Positions 24,481-37,639 of a DNA stretch of 64,000 nucleotides are shown piece after piece (position 1 is the first letter of the stretch; each line of letters starts with the position of its first letter). Origin of the DNA: Eucalyptus grandis (taxonomy: Eukaryota; Streptophyta; Magnoliopsida; Myrtales; Myrtaceae). The notes below the pieces were generated by a model that did no database searches, had not been told where the DNA came from, and saw only the letters and a list, made by a program, of their open reading frames with translations. The stretch is taken from NCBI RefSeq assembly GCF_016545825.1, contig NC_052613.1, positions 57,858,833 to 57,922,832 of the forward strand, in the 5' to 3' direction. Position numbers and translations under genes: made by a program.

Positions 24481-26690
24481 TAATCATCATTAGACAACTC
24501 GTTCCCATCTACATCACATGATATCGGCGAAGGTATTTGAAAACTGAAGAGCTTATTGTGCTTGAATAATAACAAAAAACCAACATAAAAGATACATGTT
24601 AATTTCTCTAGCTGAAAATTCATCTACAAAAGTATCAAAGAGACGAACAAAAAGCACAGTTGTCTATTATACCACAGCCTAGCATGTAATAAAAGGTCTG
24701 GGTGCAATTCTGATATAGAAACAGAGCATCTTCGAACATAAACTCCATGCACATGCACAAAATAAATCATCAGAAGACTGGTTTTCTAAGCACCTGAAGA
24801 TTCAAACTCCGCAGGCTATGCATGGAGGCCAGTTCAAGAGGGCCTACTAATGTCAACCTGTTATTGGATCTCGAATCGGGTTCATAAATTTACTACATTA
24901 TAAGTTTGCCATGAGCTTCCTTGACTTGGCTCATTTTTACCCTCTTCAACATGACAGCGCTTGACCGTATTATCAAATTGAAATTGTTAAATTTTCTTCC
25001 TCTAAATAAATCCAAGGTCTTGTTTATTTCCTGCCTGTCAGTTATCGCACAAACAGTGTGTGTGTGTGTGTGTGTTCCCTAGTTTTAAACAGATTAAAAT
25101 ACTTATAGCTAAAACAGTTGTTTTATATCAAATTTGTACTGAAATTTAGAAGTAACTAAAAAATAATTTTATTTTATTTGAAAGATGCAGATCAAATAAT
25201 GAACTCAAATTGCATTTATCATGTCTTGGTAAAGTAATCATTTAACATTACATTGGCTTAGATCTTATCTGATGTCCATTGATATGTTATTCAATCTTTT
25301 TCTTCTTAATAATTTTCTTGGGATAAGTATGATTTTCTATTGATGATATAAATATACGCTTTTGTAAGTATGCATATCTATCTTGTGAAGGCAAAACTTG
25401 TCAATCCTTATAACCTATTATTTATGTATGGATAATACTATAGTGCAAAATCTCTTGCTAGACATAATTTTAACATTACATATAATTATCATCTGTAGTC
25501 ATCAACAAAAATATACTTTTTTTCTTGTTCAAATAACCTAAATAGATATTAAACAGAAAAGGTCAAGAACAAAACACCACTAAACTTCAAACAGATTTGT
25601 ATAGTTTAACTTATTAATGAATAAAATATACTTTAACGTGTTTAAGTTTATTCAAAATTTTAGTACAAAAGAATTTTTTGCTCTATATTTCCACGATGAA
25701 TTCCAACCCCTCCCCCCCAACCAAAAAAAAAAAAAAGAAAAAGAAAAAAAAAAAGAACCTAATCCTGGTTCCATCAGTGTTCCCATATAATCTACTTTGG
25801 ATCATAGTATTCCTAGAACACAATGTTGCCTGAGAATTTAAGAAATAGCCCTCACCTCGGATATTTACACTTCAAAACATGCATCAGAACATGGATTGCT
25901 GTTTCAAGCTTACTTTAGTCATCGCTGAATGGGACAGGAGAAAAGGTTAAGATGGTTATCATGCAACACGATATCAGCTACTTTCTACACTCACGAGTAG
26001 AGGAGAGTGGAAGGTCGCAATTAAACTGAACCCTCATCAATCTTGATAATGATGGATTATTATAAGGCCAATGCACCATCCCAGACACCATCCGCCACTA
26101 ATTAAATAACATAAACCAATTAATAAAGAATTTCGAATATGAGTAAATGTCAATAAGAGGTGCCATTTTTGTCGACATGTAATCACAACATTCCAAGGGA
26201 AGACTTATAGAAAGATGTACAATTTACTTCTTCCAGTTCAGATAGCATACTTCACCATCCACGAATTTTACAACAACACTGCACGATCTAGAGTCAAAAC
26301 CGCAACACAAACTTCCTGGAGGCAACTAACTAAAGCAACCATGAAAACTGCTTGCCAAAAGAGCTACACCAGGGTTTGTACACATCATGCCACGTTGAAA
26401 TAACACATACCAAATGCATCCTGTGTCAAGACAGAGAACAGAAAAATGCCCAGCCTAGAGCACCAAAGCTAAAGGACCGTCAAATGGTCCTCGAAAACCA
26501 CGCATAAGCCCCAGCAAACTTAGTTCCTTCCTCCTCGGAAGGGAGTAGTAACTTAAAAGACCAAATTTCTCCTCTCGACAGTCCCCAAACACTCGATCTA
26601 ACTAATTCACAGAACTGCACAATGCACAGGACACATTGTATACGACTCAATGCCAATCAAACAAAAAGAAAAACTTCAAAACTAAACATA
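24481..26690. other. Intergenic, AT-rich, no gene recognised
   Basis: Contains a (GT)n microsatellite at about 25057-25075 and a C-rich to A-rich low-complexity tract at 25705-25756. Short open frames (for example 26215-26403) show no recognisable family. The far end may be intron of the LRR-kinase relic that follows on the minus strand. Confidence 0.4.
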
Positions 26691-26699
26691 CCAAACATT

Positions 26700-27090
26700 A
26701 ACTCCAACAACATACCTTATTGAGAAATGACAAACGGAGAGCTTGGTCAACCACTTGAGCTGCGCGATCTCGCCGAGCAAAGGAAACACCGAAGGCCGGC
26801 GCAGAGCCTTACTGAGCTCGAGCTCTTTCAGCCCTTCCAACTTATGCAACGCCAGCCCATTTAGCCAGGGAGGCGATATCTTCACTTGCATGCACTCCAA
26901 CCCCACCAAATTCCCCAACTCGTTCGGGAACAAATTCTCCTCGCTCGCGAAGAACTTCGGCGTCTTCAGCCTTCAGCCTCCTTCAGCTTCCCAACCCACT
27001 TTGGGAGCAGACAGAACTTGTTCTGATACAAGTAACGGTCCTTAACCGAGGACCCATTCAAGGTCGGGGACAGCAGCGAGTCCTCCAGGT
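26700..27090 (-). pseudogene. LRR receptor-kinase-like gene, first-exon fragment
   Basis: Minus strand. About 27090-26930 reads NLEDSLLSPTLNGSSVKDRY, LYQNKFCLLPKWVGKLKE and, after a frame slip near 26975, EENLFPNELGNLVGLECMQV. From 26930 to about 26716 it continues WLNGLALHKLEGLKELELSK, PSVFPLLGEIAQLKWLTKLS and VCHFSIRY, then meets a GTATGT donor. The text resembles the N-terminal LRRs of an Arabidopsis LRR-kinase family represented, as I recall it, by At1g04210; a search is needed to fix the family. The 5' part has in-frame stops and a frame slip, and no later exons (further LRRs, kinase) were seen in the 2 kb downstream, so it is probably a truncated relic. GC content is markedly higher than the flanks. 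Confidence 0.6.
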
Positions 27091-29926
27091 TCTCCCGGAC
27101 ACGTCAAGGCACAAATCGGCGTCCGAAGCGCCGCCGCCCTGGCCGCAGGAGTCGCGGGGCGGAAGAGAACGGAGGCGACGACGACGACGGTGGTGGTCTT
27201 TGGTCAAAAGAGGAGACCGGAGCGAACGGGAGCGGGACGGACAAAGAAGAAAGCGATGGCGAGTGCTCTTTGCGAAAAGTCTTAACTACCCTCCACTTTA
27301 AACCAGAGTCGCCGCACGCGGTGGTGTAAATTTTGAGTTTGGACGAGGGCGTTCTGGTGAAAGGGGTTTTTTGAATTTTTTTTTTTTTTTTTTCTCCTTG
27401 TGTGAAAAGGGGAAGGGGAGGCTACCGTTGGTAAGAAATTTCCCCAAAATTTTGTCGTAGTGCTTAGTGATTACACTTAAGGCTCGGTCCGAGATAGATG
27501 AGCCCATCATCTCAGCCCATCGAAAGGCTATAACTAGACAAACCTCTTTATAGCGATATTTGGTTAATAATAATCGCTAATGTGTAAGTTTGTTGCTAAT
27601 CATTGGACCTGTTAAAAGGATGAGTCCGATTAGATTTTCTTTTGTTTGGTCAGAAGTCCAATTGGATTTGAGTGGATTGAAAATGAGTGGTTCAAATTGA
27701 TCAATTTAATCCATATTTTGATCCATTTTTATTCAATAGAATTTTGGTGACTTTATATCCAACCCAACCCAAAATCAACTTATACCCAATTCAATTTGGA
27801 GTCATATTCTTAGCAATTATTTCCCTTAAATATGGAAAATAACATACTGGAAAAACTAGCCAATCAAAAAAAAAAAAAAATTGTCATAAAATTAAAAACA
27901 AATTAAACATGAAAAAAAAAAAGAGCAATAATAAATTACTAAAAAATTCGATGAATTAAGTGTTAGATTACATCTATATCTCTCTTGGTGGAAGAAATTT
28001 ATCTAATTCAGCATAAGAAACCATGTTTGGAAAGATACATATGATATAAATTTATACTCTCATAAGCAATAAAATATATGAAAAATACTCAAATTGTAAA
28101 TTATGTAGGGACTGCGTAATTTGATATTCTAACTTCTAGCTTCATGGTGAAGTTACACGATTAAGTCCTTTTATCATTGCCATGGTTAGTATGTCAATGT
28201 ATGGAATAAGAGACAAGCAATCGATTTAATTCCAAGCATTATAATATACTCCAAAATATGCAAGATTTTATAAATTTTCTATAAGAATTTTTTATTCTTA
28301 GTTAGATTATATAAGGAGATTGACTTATGACATACCAAAACCAATATTTCTTCTTATTTCTGTAAGGCATCAGATGGAAAATTTTCAACTCTAGTAAAAC
28401 CTTTTCCATTTCAAAGATTTTAAACACAATCATTTCCTACACCCAAAAATTCGGTCTAGCCTAAGGACCTTAAACAAAGGCCCCGGAAGCGGAAAACACA
28501 AAAAAAAATAGGCCAATGTTGCTTTGGGCCTGAAAGGCCCAACTTATACCACAAGAACGGATGGATGGACCGACAGAGGAAGTGGCACCATCAGACCAAA
28601 TTACCTTCTTTTGAATAAATAGGTCAAAAGTGTGTTCTTTCTAGACATATCAGAACCCATTATTAGTTATGCTTTATTTTACTAGATCCATTTGAACTAT
28701 ATCCATCCCATTAAGTATGAGTTAAAATATGGATACGTGATCCATCCGGTCGTTTCTACTAATCACATGTACAAGTCAAGGGAAGAAGCCTAAAGTGGAT
28801 TTGTTAAGGACGAAATGGCATTTTCAGCATTTGAGCTTTAACTTGATAATGCCTTTTTTAAAAATCTTTTTTGGAATAAATGAATAGTACATTGAGTTCT
28901 TTTAGAGGATGATAGTGACGGGTTTGGCAAAAGGTGTAGAGAGCGGCTTGAGGAGAATATGGATGCAAAGTTGACAAGATTTTGAAAACTTTGTGAGAGT
29001 AGAAAAATAGGAAACCTTGTCAACCAAAAGATCATGGTAGAAAACCGAGCCCTTTTAATGAAGAAGAGGGAGGGCTACGTCCCTTGCAAGCTCAAATCAA
29101 CTTAGCTCTTTACACTCAGCTGCTGAATTCAACCATTTAAGTGAATTCCAAAGCCCAAAGTAGGACTACGCTTCAAGTAGAGGTGACAATATGGGTCTCA
29201 GCGAGTTTGAAATGTACTCACTTTCGTTATATTGCCGAAATTGGAGACTAGGTTGTGTGGGTATCAGTTGGGTCCAAATTGCATTGGATTAGGTATAGGT
29301 TGTTGAAATTATATTTCACAAAAATGGGACAATTTGGGTTAAAAGAGTCAATACAAGTCGGACCATTTTCGGTTAGACTCAAATCTTAACTTGATCTACC
29401 TGTTTAATAGGTCTAAGTTCAAGAAAGACTACATATACAATTGACTTCATATCAATACTGTTGTTGCACGTGGTTTGCACTAACTTACTATTTTACTATT
29501 ACATACTAACACATGTATGCGTGTCTTAAGAAAAAAAATGATTGTCGAGCAAGATAAGTGTCTAAAGGTGACAATTAGATTAGGAAAGTTAAGAGCACGT
29601 TCTTTTTAGAAATAATATTTTTCTATTTATATTCTCTGGAACAATTTCTGAGTAAAAGAACACGTTTAGTAACTATACAAATTTTTTATTTTCAGAATAG
29701 AAAAAGAATATGAATGCTTTTGGTATGACCCACAAATTGTAACGTAGAATTTCTTTTAAATTTTTAAATTGCGATTTTGTCTATTTTTAAGTTAATATCT
29801 ACAAGATATATATTAACGAAAGCTGTGTATTTCATGGAAATTTTAAGCAAAAATAGAGCTCAAAATCTATTTACCTTAATATTTTCTTTTCACTATTTGC
29901 GATTCTAGAGAAACTTTACTTACTAA
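27091..29926. other. Intergenic, no gene recognised
   Basis: The first 200 bases are GC-rich and may be the promoter and leader of the LRR-kinase relic. The remaining 2.6 kb is AT-rich, with homopolymer runs (27368-27390, 27868-27880), and shows no family-like coding sequence on either strand. Confidence 0.4.
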
Positions 29927-30555
29927 GGCCTTGCATGTTTTCGTTCCTAAAATCTGTTCCTGGAACAGATTTTTTGTTTTTCTATTCCGGGAACAAAAAA
30001 AGAACAGAAACGTGTTTGGTTGCGTTTCGTTCTTTTTTTTATTTTTGTTCCGAACACTAAAAGAACAAAAATGAGAAATAAAAAAAAGTTGTTTCTTGTT
30101 CCGAAACAATTTTGAAGAAACGCTTTTCTTCTCTCTCTTCTCTTTTCTTCTTCTTTTCTTCTTCTTTTTTTCTTCTTTTTTTCTTTGGCCGGTCGCCGGC
30201 CTCGGCCATGGCCGACGATCGGCCGTCGAGGGTGGCGATGCCGTCGAGGTCGGCGACCTCGCCGGAGCGTCGCTGGCCCTCGGCGAGGCCTCGTCGTGGC
30301 CGGGCGAGGCTGCCGCCTCGTCGGCCGATCGATCCGGAGGCCGGCGACCGGCCGAAAGAAGAAAAAATAAAAAAGAAAGGAAAAATGAAAAATAAAATAA
30401 AAATATTAAAAAAATTAAAAGAATAAAAAAGAATAAAATTTACTAAACGTGTTTCTATTCATTTTTTATTCCCGAAACAAATTTACCAAACGCATCTTTT
30501 CTGGTCAAAAATTGTTCCAAACAATTTTTGAACATAAATGTTACCAAACGCGCCC
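29927..30555. mobile_element. PIF/Harbinger-type (Tourist-like) MITE
   Basis: 629 bases flanked by TAA on both sides (29924-29926 and 30556-30558), the usual three-base target duplication of this superfamily. The ends are GGCCTTGCATGTTTTCGTTCC on the left and, read inward from the right, GGGCGCGTTTGGTAACA, an imperfect terminal inverted repeat of the Tourist kind. Subterminal arms repeat GTTCC/GAACA words. As in the element at 3.3 kb, pyrimidine-rich and purine-rich tracts flank a GC-rich core (30185-30355) with GGCGAGG/GTCGGCG words. No transposase is present. Confidence 0.65.
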
Positions 30556-30558
30556 TAA

Positions 30559-31520
30559 TAAAATAAATCTTATCATTACTAATTTAGTGTCTTTTTTTTT
30601 TTATCAAATGGAAAAACCTATCCAGAAGAGTCACGAAAAAGTTATCAAAGAGGGGAAAAACAAAATATCCAGTTAAGAAAAATCATGACTTTTCCTATTT
30701 AGATGATCTCATTGAAAACTTGGTTGCTCTATAGTTGTCTTCTGTTAATGTAATCAAAGGACAGTAGCAACATCAACTTGCTGCCTGGCCACTTGTAGGC
30801 CCTTTTCTATCACCCGCTAGTCACTCCATCTCTCTCAATTTGTTCATTACAGCCAAAACACGATCGAACGTGGTCGGAATGTTACAGGCACCGAGTAATC
30901 TGCTGCTTACTTAGCCTTTGCAAAGCACAACGGCAAGATTGCCTTTACCGGTAAACTTAGTCATGCTTTTCTCATTATGTGATCTTAATCCTTTGTTGTT
31001 CTTTTCCTTCGTTTAGGGAAGCTTAGTTGCGCATGATTGGGTCGTTGCACAACAACTTGTATGTGAATCCCTTTATGTCTCTTAATCATTTCCCGGGTCC
31101 ATGCCCTTTTCGGCTGCATGTTTATTTTCTCCCGCAATAAGATCCTTTCTTCTCTATCATCCATTCAGTTTGCTCTGATTTGTCCCTTCCCTACACATTT
31201 TAATGCTTTCTGTTGGGTCTATAGATGATGTTATGCATGTTGTACAGCTGCCCATGCCCAATGCATGATGGCTCATAGTATATCCTCAAGATTCAACTTT
31301 AGTTTGAATATCCAGTTGACAGTTTCTATTTTTGAAGACTAATTTGAAGGATTTTACTCTCCATGGACACTCATAACTACTGCTCCACAACATCCCCACG
31401 GAGGGTCCTCATGAATTTTTCCGTTCTCCCACAGGATACTTTGATATGACGAGCTTAAGCTTATGGTAAGAGAAGCTCAGCTCTAAAGAGCTGGGAGTTG
31501 TGCAGCGCCAAGCTTTGACT
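30559..31520. other. Intergenic, no gene recognised
   Basis: AT-rich at first, then mixed composition. It precedes the coiled-coil relic and could hold its lost 5' exons or introns, but I could not recognise any. Confidence 0.35.
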
Positions 31521-31524
31521 TGCA

Positions 31525-32055
31525 ACAGCAGTACGAAGCACTGATATTGTCAAACGCGAAGTTCAGAATGCACTAGACAATCTTTCTTGCATCGCCCACG
31601 ACATAAAAGGACCTGGAACTTCAGGTATCCCGTACTCTTTGAAGACAACCAGTATGAATGATAAAGATGTCACATTCCATTGCAAGATGGCCTCTACGTG
31701 TATTTGTTTATCACACTTGAGCGTTTGTTTACTTCCTGAAAGACTTCGTCATGGGAATCCCGCAAAAAAAAAGATTAAAAAAACAAACAGATGCTGGAGA
31801 AGGACGAGAAGATAAGCGAGCCCGAGAACGACCTGCAAGACTCTCGGAAGGAGATGGTTGTCCTGAGAGGGTTACTGCCGGAAGTGTTCCACGAAAGGGA
31901 CCTGATGTGGGAGGAGGTGAAGCAGCGCAGCGAGAAGAACATGCTCCTGAACTCCAAAGGTCTCCATGTTGAAGAAGAAGATCGACGTCCCTGACAAGGA
32001 CATACTCTTTAAGGATGGTTAGATAAGGATCTTGAAGGACTCCTTGCTGGAGTGA
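31525..32055 (+). pseudogene. Plant coiled-coil protein of unknown function, 3' fragment
   Basis: Two exons. The first (about 31525-31622) reads STDIVKREVQNALDNLSCIA and HDIKGPGTS before a GTATCC donor. The second starts after CAAACAG at 31791 with MLEKDEKISEPENDLQDSRK and continues LLPEVFHERDLMWEEVKQRS and EKNMLLNS. It then slips frame near 31955 into MLKKKIDVPDKDILFKDG, where a TAG replaces Gln, and ends IRILKDSL. Charged heptads suggest a coiled coil. From memory this matches the tail of a conserved plant coiled-coil family of unknown function; I cannot give a verified name. The frameshift and stop make it a pseudogene. Confidence 0.6.
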
Positions 32056-32700
32056 TCGCTTGCGATTGTGAGGCAACCCCGATTCAAACTGTGAATATTA
32101 TGCTTACATTGCGCCTTTTTGTCTTTTACTGGGGATTGGTTGATTACAAAGAAATTCGGTACATCTTTTTCTTTTCTGGCATCTTAGTCTCGATGACTTA
32201 AGGAAGAGCAGTTGCTTCATCAGCAATAGATTGAAATCAAGAATTCACAGTAAAAATGATTGGTTGCTCGACAGAAGGAGCACAAGTAAATCAGTCTGGA
32301 TGTACATGCATGGACGGCCTTTGCTAATATCAGATCGAACCAGTTTGACATCCGGTTCAATCGCTAAATCAGTGAAACAAACTGGCTTCCAAAATTAGAT
32401 CCACCCAGTTTTTGAGTCCTACGGGTACAAAAACTGGGCTTCTGGCTGCTGTTGCACATGGAAGGACTCCAGCACTCAAACTCAAAGGACCACCAGCGCT
32501 CAGCTTTACCACCAAGGACGATACGATTCATGCGTTAAAAGGGCAATCAACGACATTACCACGAGCACTTCTCGCTTAGGCCAACCGTTTGGACCCACTG
32601 AAGCACGAACAGGCAATTTGACTGCGTCTCTGACCGGCCCAAGTTTGAAAATATTGGTGCAAAGCTCCAATCCCGACTTAAAACTCGACGATCAGAAATG
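32056..32700. other. Spacer before the solo-LTR-like element
   Basis: No gene recognised. The last 40 bases (32660-32705) resemble the sequence at about 35085-35126 inside the neighbouring element, sharing a CGACG...AAATGAAT...GTG order, hinting that the element landed in or next to a related repeat. Confidence 0.35.
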
Positions 32701-32705
32701 AATCG

Positions 32706-35678
32706 TGTCACGCCCCGAACCTCGAGCACGCGCACATCCCACTGCGGTCGATAGAAATGCGACTTCCCAGAACATGTCGCCGACCCATTCTTTTTAATTA
32801 CACATGCGGAAGCGGATAAATAATCCCCAGACAAAACTCAATTGGGATAGAAAAGCGGGATCACATTTTTAAAACCAACCACATACTTTTTATACATATC
32901 AAACCAGTTCATTTACAGGACTAGGCTATTTACAAAAGATCTATAGAAGATCAGTCCTCAAAAACTAGGCTGTCCTAAGATCAGCTAGACAGGTCCATTC
33001 GCCAGCTCTTCAGTCGGGATCGGCGAAGTCAAAAATCCTCTCAGCGACCCTCACTAGTCTACCAAAAAGCTCCGGAGGATCCGCCATCTAGGGACCTGAA
33101 ATATTATCCCACAACCGGGATGAGACAATGTCTCGGCGAGTCCTACCCTCTAAAACTCAATTAGGAAGAAAATAAGCCCTGTGGTGCTCTAGCCACACAA
33201 AGAGAATAGAGGACTTACCTTGCCTCGTCCTTCCCGCACGTCGTGCAACTCATACGTCGATAAATTCATACTATATATCAATTCATATCATCTATCAATT
33301 CATACCATCTATTCATCCATTAATAAATCACGGCTCACACAAGCTGATATAGATGGTAGCTCGCACAAGCCGATATATGCATAGATGATAGCTCACACAA
33401 GCCGATGTATGGATCGATGCTCTCACAAGCCGACATATATAAACCAATTGCTCGCCAAAGCAGATAATTCAATAATAAACCAACTCATATCTCAATTCAA
33501 TCAATCAATCAATCCAATCGATTCAAACTGGTCATACAAATCAATTATGGTGCTAAAAGCTAACACCGGGTATTTTCAAGTTAAATACCACAACTTCATC
33601 AATTTCACACAATTCCACACTTTTGGAATTATTAACCATAATCATCAATCACTCAATTTCTCAATTTAAACATACAATTAGCACAAACCGACCGCACTGC
33701 TGCGATCAGCGCGAAATTCTAACGACCGGCCATCCCGGCAAAATTTTCGAAATTATTAAATAATTAAATTTAATTCCGAAAATTAAATAATTAAATATTA
33801 TATTATAATAATATAAAATAATAACATAATATTTAAAAATTCGAAATAATTATTTAATTAAAAATAATCAATTAGGGCTTAAATTAGATTACACTAATTT
33901 AAACATACAATTAGCCCTAATTAAACATCCATTAAACTAATCATACAACTAATGTAATTTACATTAAAATAATTTAATCTAAGCACCTAAACCTAATTAG
34001 ACTAATCTAAACACCCCTTAAGCATGATTAACTTGCTAAGCAAGGTTTAGAGGATAAACTCACCGGTTTTGCGTGCCGGTGAGTTCACGACGACCACGAC
34101 GCCAAGGCGGTCGATAAACCCTGAAGCGGCGACACCAACGGAGGCCGGGAAGGGCTTGAAAACGGGCCACGAAGTCTGGAACTTCTTGTTGTCTTCGCTT
34201 CGATCTGATTGAACTGCGAGAGAAGAAACCAGCAACTTCAACGGCGAAACGGGCTGATCGGAGCTTCGGCGAGCGGGTGGTTGGCAACCGGCGGCTCCCG
34301 GGGTCAAGGGGATCTTGCTGGTGGTTGGTATGGGTGGAGGTAGGTTAGAAATGGGGAGAAAATGGCTGAAAACCGCGAAACGGGCGGAACAGGCGGAACC
34401 AAGCGAGTCCAGACGGTCCGGCGAGCGATGAGGTGCTCCGGAACGGGCTGGATGTCTTCTTCGCGGAGATGGGTGGCTCGTTCTTTGATTCAACCGGGAA
34501 GTTAACTTTTTACGCGGATCTTTGGCGAAAGGTCGGCTGGAGCGTAAACGGAATGAGGGGAAAACAGAGGAGGAAATGGGGTCCGATGGGCATGCGACGG
34601 TGGAGGGCCGATGCTCGGTTCCTCCGGGTTTTTGCCGAGCTTCTCTCCTTCAACAACAATGGAGAAAGCCTTAGAGAAGAAGCCGCTTAAGAGTAGGGGT
34701 CTCATTGGGCTCTCTAGAGCTCAACACTTGCCATCTTCTCATTGGCTTTGCCCCCACCATGACACCACATGACCTCACCACTCTCTCTCCTCCAATCTTC
34801 CTCTACAAGCTTGGCAATAGGTGCAAAATGTGGTGTGCCATGGGAGCTACGAATTTTGGACATTCCCCCATTCAATCCATTCAATTCTCTCTTAATTCCA
34901 ATCAATTGAAGCTCAATTGAAGCTCAAATAAATCGGTCCATGTGTCCTCGGCCTTCTCATGACATTTCCCGTCAAATGATCCAACTCGCATCCTGAAGAT
35001 TCGATTCAAAACGGCCCTCTGACAATCCCGAACAAAAACGGCCTTACTTTGCTTTTCCGCCAAAATCTCGGTTGGTAGAAAAATCTTCTGAATATGAGTC
35101 GACGTTCCTAAAATGAATTGTGACATGCCAGAACCTTCAATTTCTTAATCCGGGTTTAAAATCACGGTTAATTTCAATTTGGCGCGATTTGAGCGTCCTA
35201 ATCTACTTGGGTAGCTTTTAGGAAATTTTCAGTGCAATTGACCCGTGGTTGATTATTTTCAAGCCACGACATAATCTTCGACACATTAGCGACTTTCGAT
35301 TGTCTTGAAAATCTCAAGGTTTCAAATACGGACACAGGGTACCCAAAACGATAGAATAATCAGTTCAGTGCCGGTCGACGAGGATATTGAAATCATGTGG
35401 AATCACCCACACTCTAATTACATATCTCAGTCGAATCGACCTATTACTAATCTCTGTTCGATTCTGACAGTGTCGTAATGATCCTTGCAGATTTATACGG
35501 TCGAGCAGTCGGTTCATGGTCAGATTCTTAAGCCTATTGCATTTAAATTCCTTAACGGCTTCACCTGATAGACTAGTTATCTCGTGAGTGATCAGCTCAA
35601 AGAATTGAACTATAAGCGCGTCAATGAAAAGTCCGTCTCATTTAATTGAAAACAGAATCAGAAATTTGGGATGTCACA
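32706..35678. mobile_element. Solo-LTR-like element with perfect 5-base target duplication
   Basis: About 2973 bases with TG...CA ends: TGTCACGCCCCGAACC on the left and TTTGGGATGTCACA on the right. It is flanked by aatcg at 32701-32705 and 35679-35683, an exact five-base duplication as made by LTR-retrotransposon integrases. No gag, protease, RT or integrase signature was found on either strand, so it is best read as a solo LTR of a large-LTR family or a non-coding LTR derivative. Internal features: tandem GATGGTAGCTCGCACAAGCCGATAT-like units of 30-45 bases at about 33335-33440, an AT-rich stretch at 33740-34020, and a GC-rich block at 34060-34690 with open frames on both strands that I do not recognise. 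Confidence 0.65.
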
Positions 35679-35683
35679 AATCG

Positions 35684-37119
35684 AGGTGGAACTTATGCAC
35701 TAATTTAACTGCATAACTGTAGATGATAGCGTGTTATTATACCCGATAGAGGTTTTGGGTATTGTAGAGTTACCTTCGTGGCATGCTCCTCTTTCTCCTT
35801 GAGCAAATGAGGATGCAGGAAAAACCTTCGTAATACTCCAAATGAGGTTGATGCTCAATCTCCAGGGTACATTCCTCCGGTCGTTGCTCTAGTTGGAACT
35901 ATGAGTTATACTTTGACATTTTACTTAAAATTCTGGTATTAAAACAATCTTAGCTTTGGCATCCCACAAACTTCAATCTAACATGCCAAAAAATCTCAGT
36001 TAAGAGGGAAAAAAAGTTTTAACATCTACATCTTCATTTAGTTTACAATCAATACTGACAAAATAGTGCCATAACACCAAAAAATGAAAAAAGGGTCCCA
36101 CCAACTAAGATAACAGATTACATGAAGAAACGGCGAATTTAGAATTATTTGAGTATGCGCTAAATCAAATAAGGAAACTTAACTCTAATAATCAATCTAT
36201 CCTCCACAAAAAAGAAGAGAAAGGATCTTTCTAGTTTATTCGACTGAAAAGTGCCATACCCAGGAGTATCATCATCTCTTCCATCGCCTTTTGCATATAA
36301 TGAGCTCTCAAGCATTTGTTCATTTCCTTTTTCTACAATGGACACTTTGTCCTTCATGTCATAGATGTCCCTAAGTTTCATGTGCTATAAAATGGTGATA
36401 TTCTTGTGCTTTTATAAAAATGGAGGTGTTCGAAAATCACATGAAAGATCCAATTTAAAATCATGATAAAGTTTAGTAAAAGAAATAAGTTGAATCGTAT
36501 CGAAACCAAGCATTGCATCTTGTATTTGTAGACAGCTAGACCTCTTCTCATTATATATACGTTCAAAAACTCGTCGAATTACTAATGATTTTAACTTTTA
36601 AGCCTAATTTGCTTATTTTTGTAAATTGGAGTTGAAATGGTTCAATTTTAATCAAATTATAGACATTAAATACGCTCCATGTCCGTCATCTATACTAAAT
36701 CACCTAGTTACAAATTTTAAAATGTGAGCCAATCTAGGTGCAACGCAACCAAATCGGTCATGAGTAAGTGCTTGGCAAGTCATTGTGAATAAGCTTAATT
36801 GTTGATTGATATTTTCATGATTTTATGAGCGATAAGTGCGGAGTTTGAGCACAATGCAATTAAACCAAGAATTGACCACAATGCAGATCGATTATTTTCC
36901 TTTTCTAAGAAGAAATTTATGCGGTCCAATTTGAAAAATTATAAACCAAGCAAGACGAAAGTGAGTATAAAATTAAGCCAAATCGAACTAAATTATTTAG
37001 TGCGAAATAAAAAAAGGTCATACCCAATTTTTCTCACCTCTTTAAGAGTGGATTTAAAAAGATTTTAAGAATTTATTAGATCCATTAAAGCTCAATTTAT
37101 AATAACAAAACTCCATCAA
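35684..37119. other. Intergenic, with dispersed-repeat fragments
   Basis: Bases about 36270-36380 resemble 43555-43640 and 7795-7880 (ATAATGAGCTC-CAAGCA and the CATTTCCTTT run), a scrap of the post-DMC1 flank. Bases 36450-36660 resemble 2880-3170. No gene recognised. Confidence 0.45.
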
Positions 37120-37639
37120 TGTGGCATCCCAAAATTCAAAGCCAAGCCATAAGGGGTGTTAAAGTCTTTAATTAGGTGATAAAAATTTCTATGGCTTATG
37201 CTTTAGCCATTAGCCTTTTTAATTAGATGATTTGTGCATATGATTGTGGAAATTTAAATTTGATAGATTAATAATTTATGCTTGGCCATGTACTTTATAA
37301 ATTAAATTTCAATAACCAAGATGTCCCAAGACTTTGGCCAAGATGAAAATTAAAATTTAAAAAATATTTATTGAAGAAATTCAAAAAAAAAAAAAAAGAG
37401 GAAAAAGGGTTAATTTTGGAATGGGCCTTAGGCCCATTGGCCTAAGCCTTTAATGGGCCAAGTCGACCGGCCCAATAGTGGCCCAAGAGAAGTGATCGCC
37501 GGCCATAAAGGAGCCCAAGCCCAAGAAGCCCAAATTCAATTCAAAATTCAATAGGACAAGTGGCAAAGGGGAAGGCCATGCATTGGTTGGTTTTTAGGCA
37601 ATCTCATGATTACTAATCATGAGAAGTTGGGGAAATAAG

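Noticed and set aside
25057..25075. (GT)n run as a possible regulatory or recombination signal
   Set aside because: Short common microsatellite without nearby gene.
30096..30426. ~100-codon frames with hydrophobic Phe/Leu starts and Arg-rich middles
   Set aside because: Pyrimidine tract followed by the GC-rich core of the Harbinger-like MITE; no family resemblance.
34047..34690. Open frames of 148 and 85 codons on opposite strands
   Set aside because: Inside the solo-LTR-like element, GC-rich, no recognised domain. Kept only as a note under that element.
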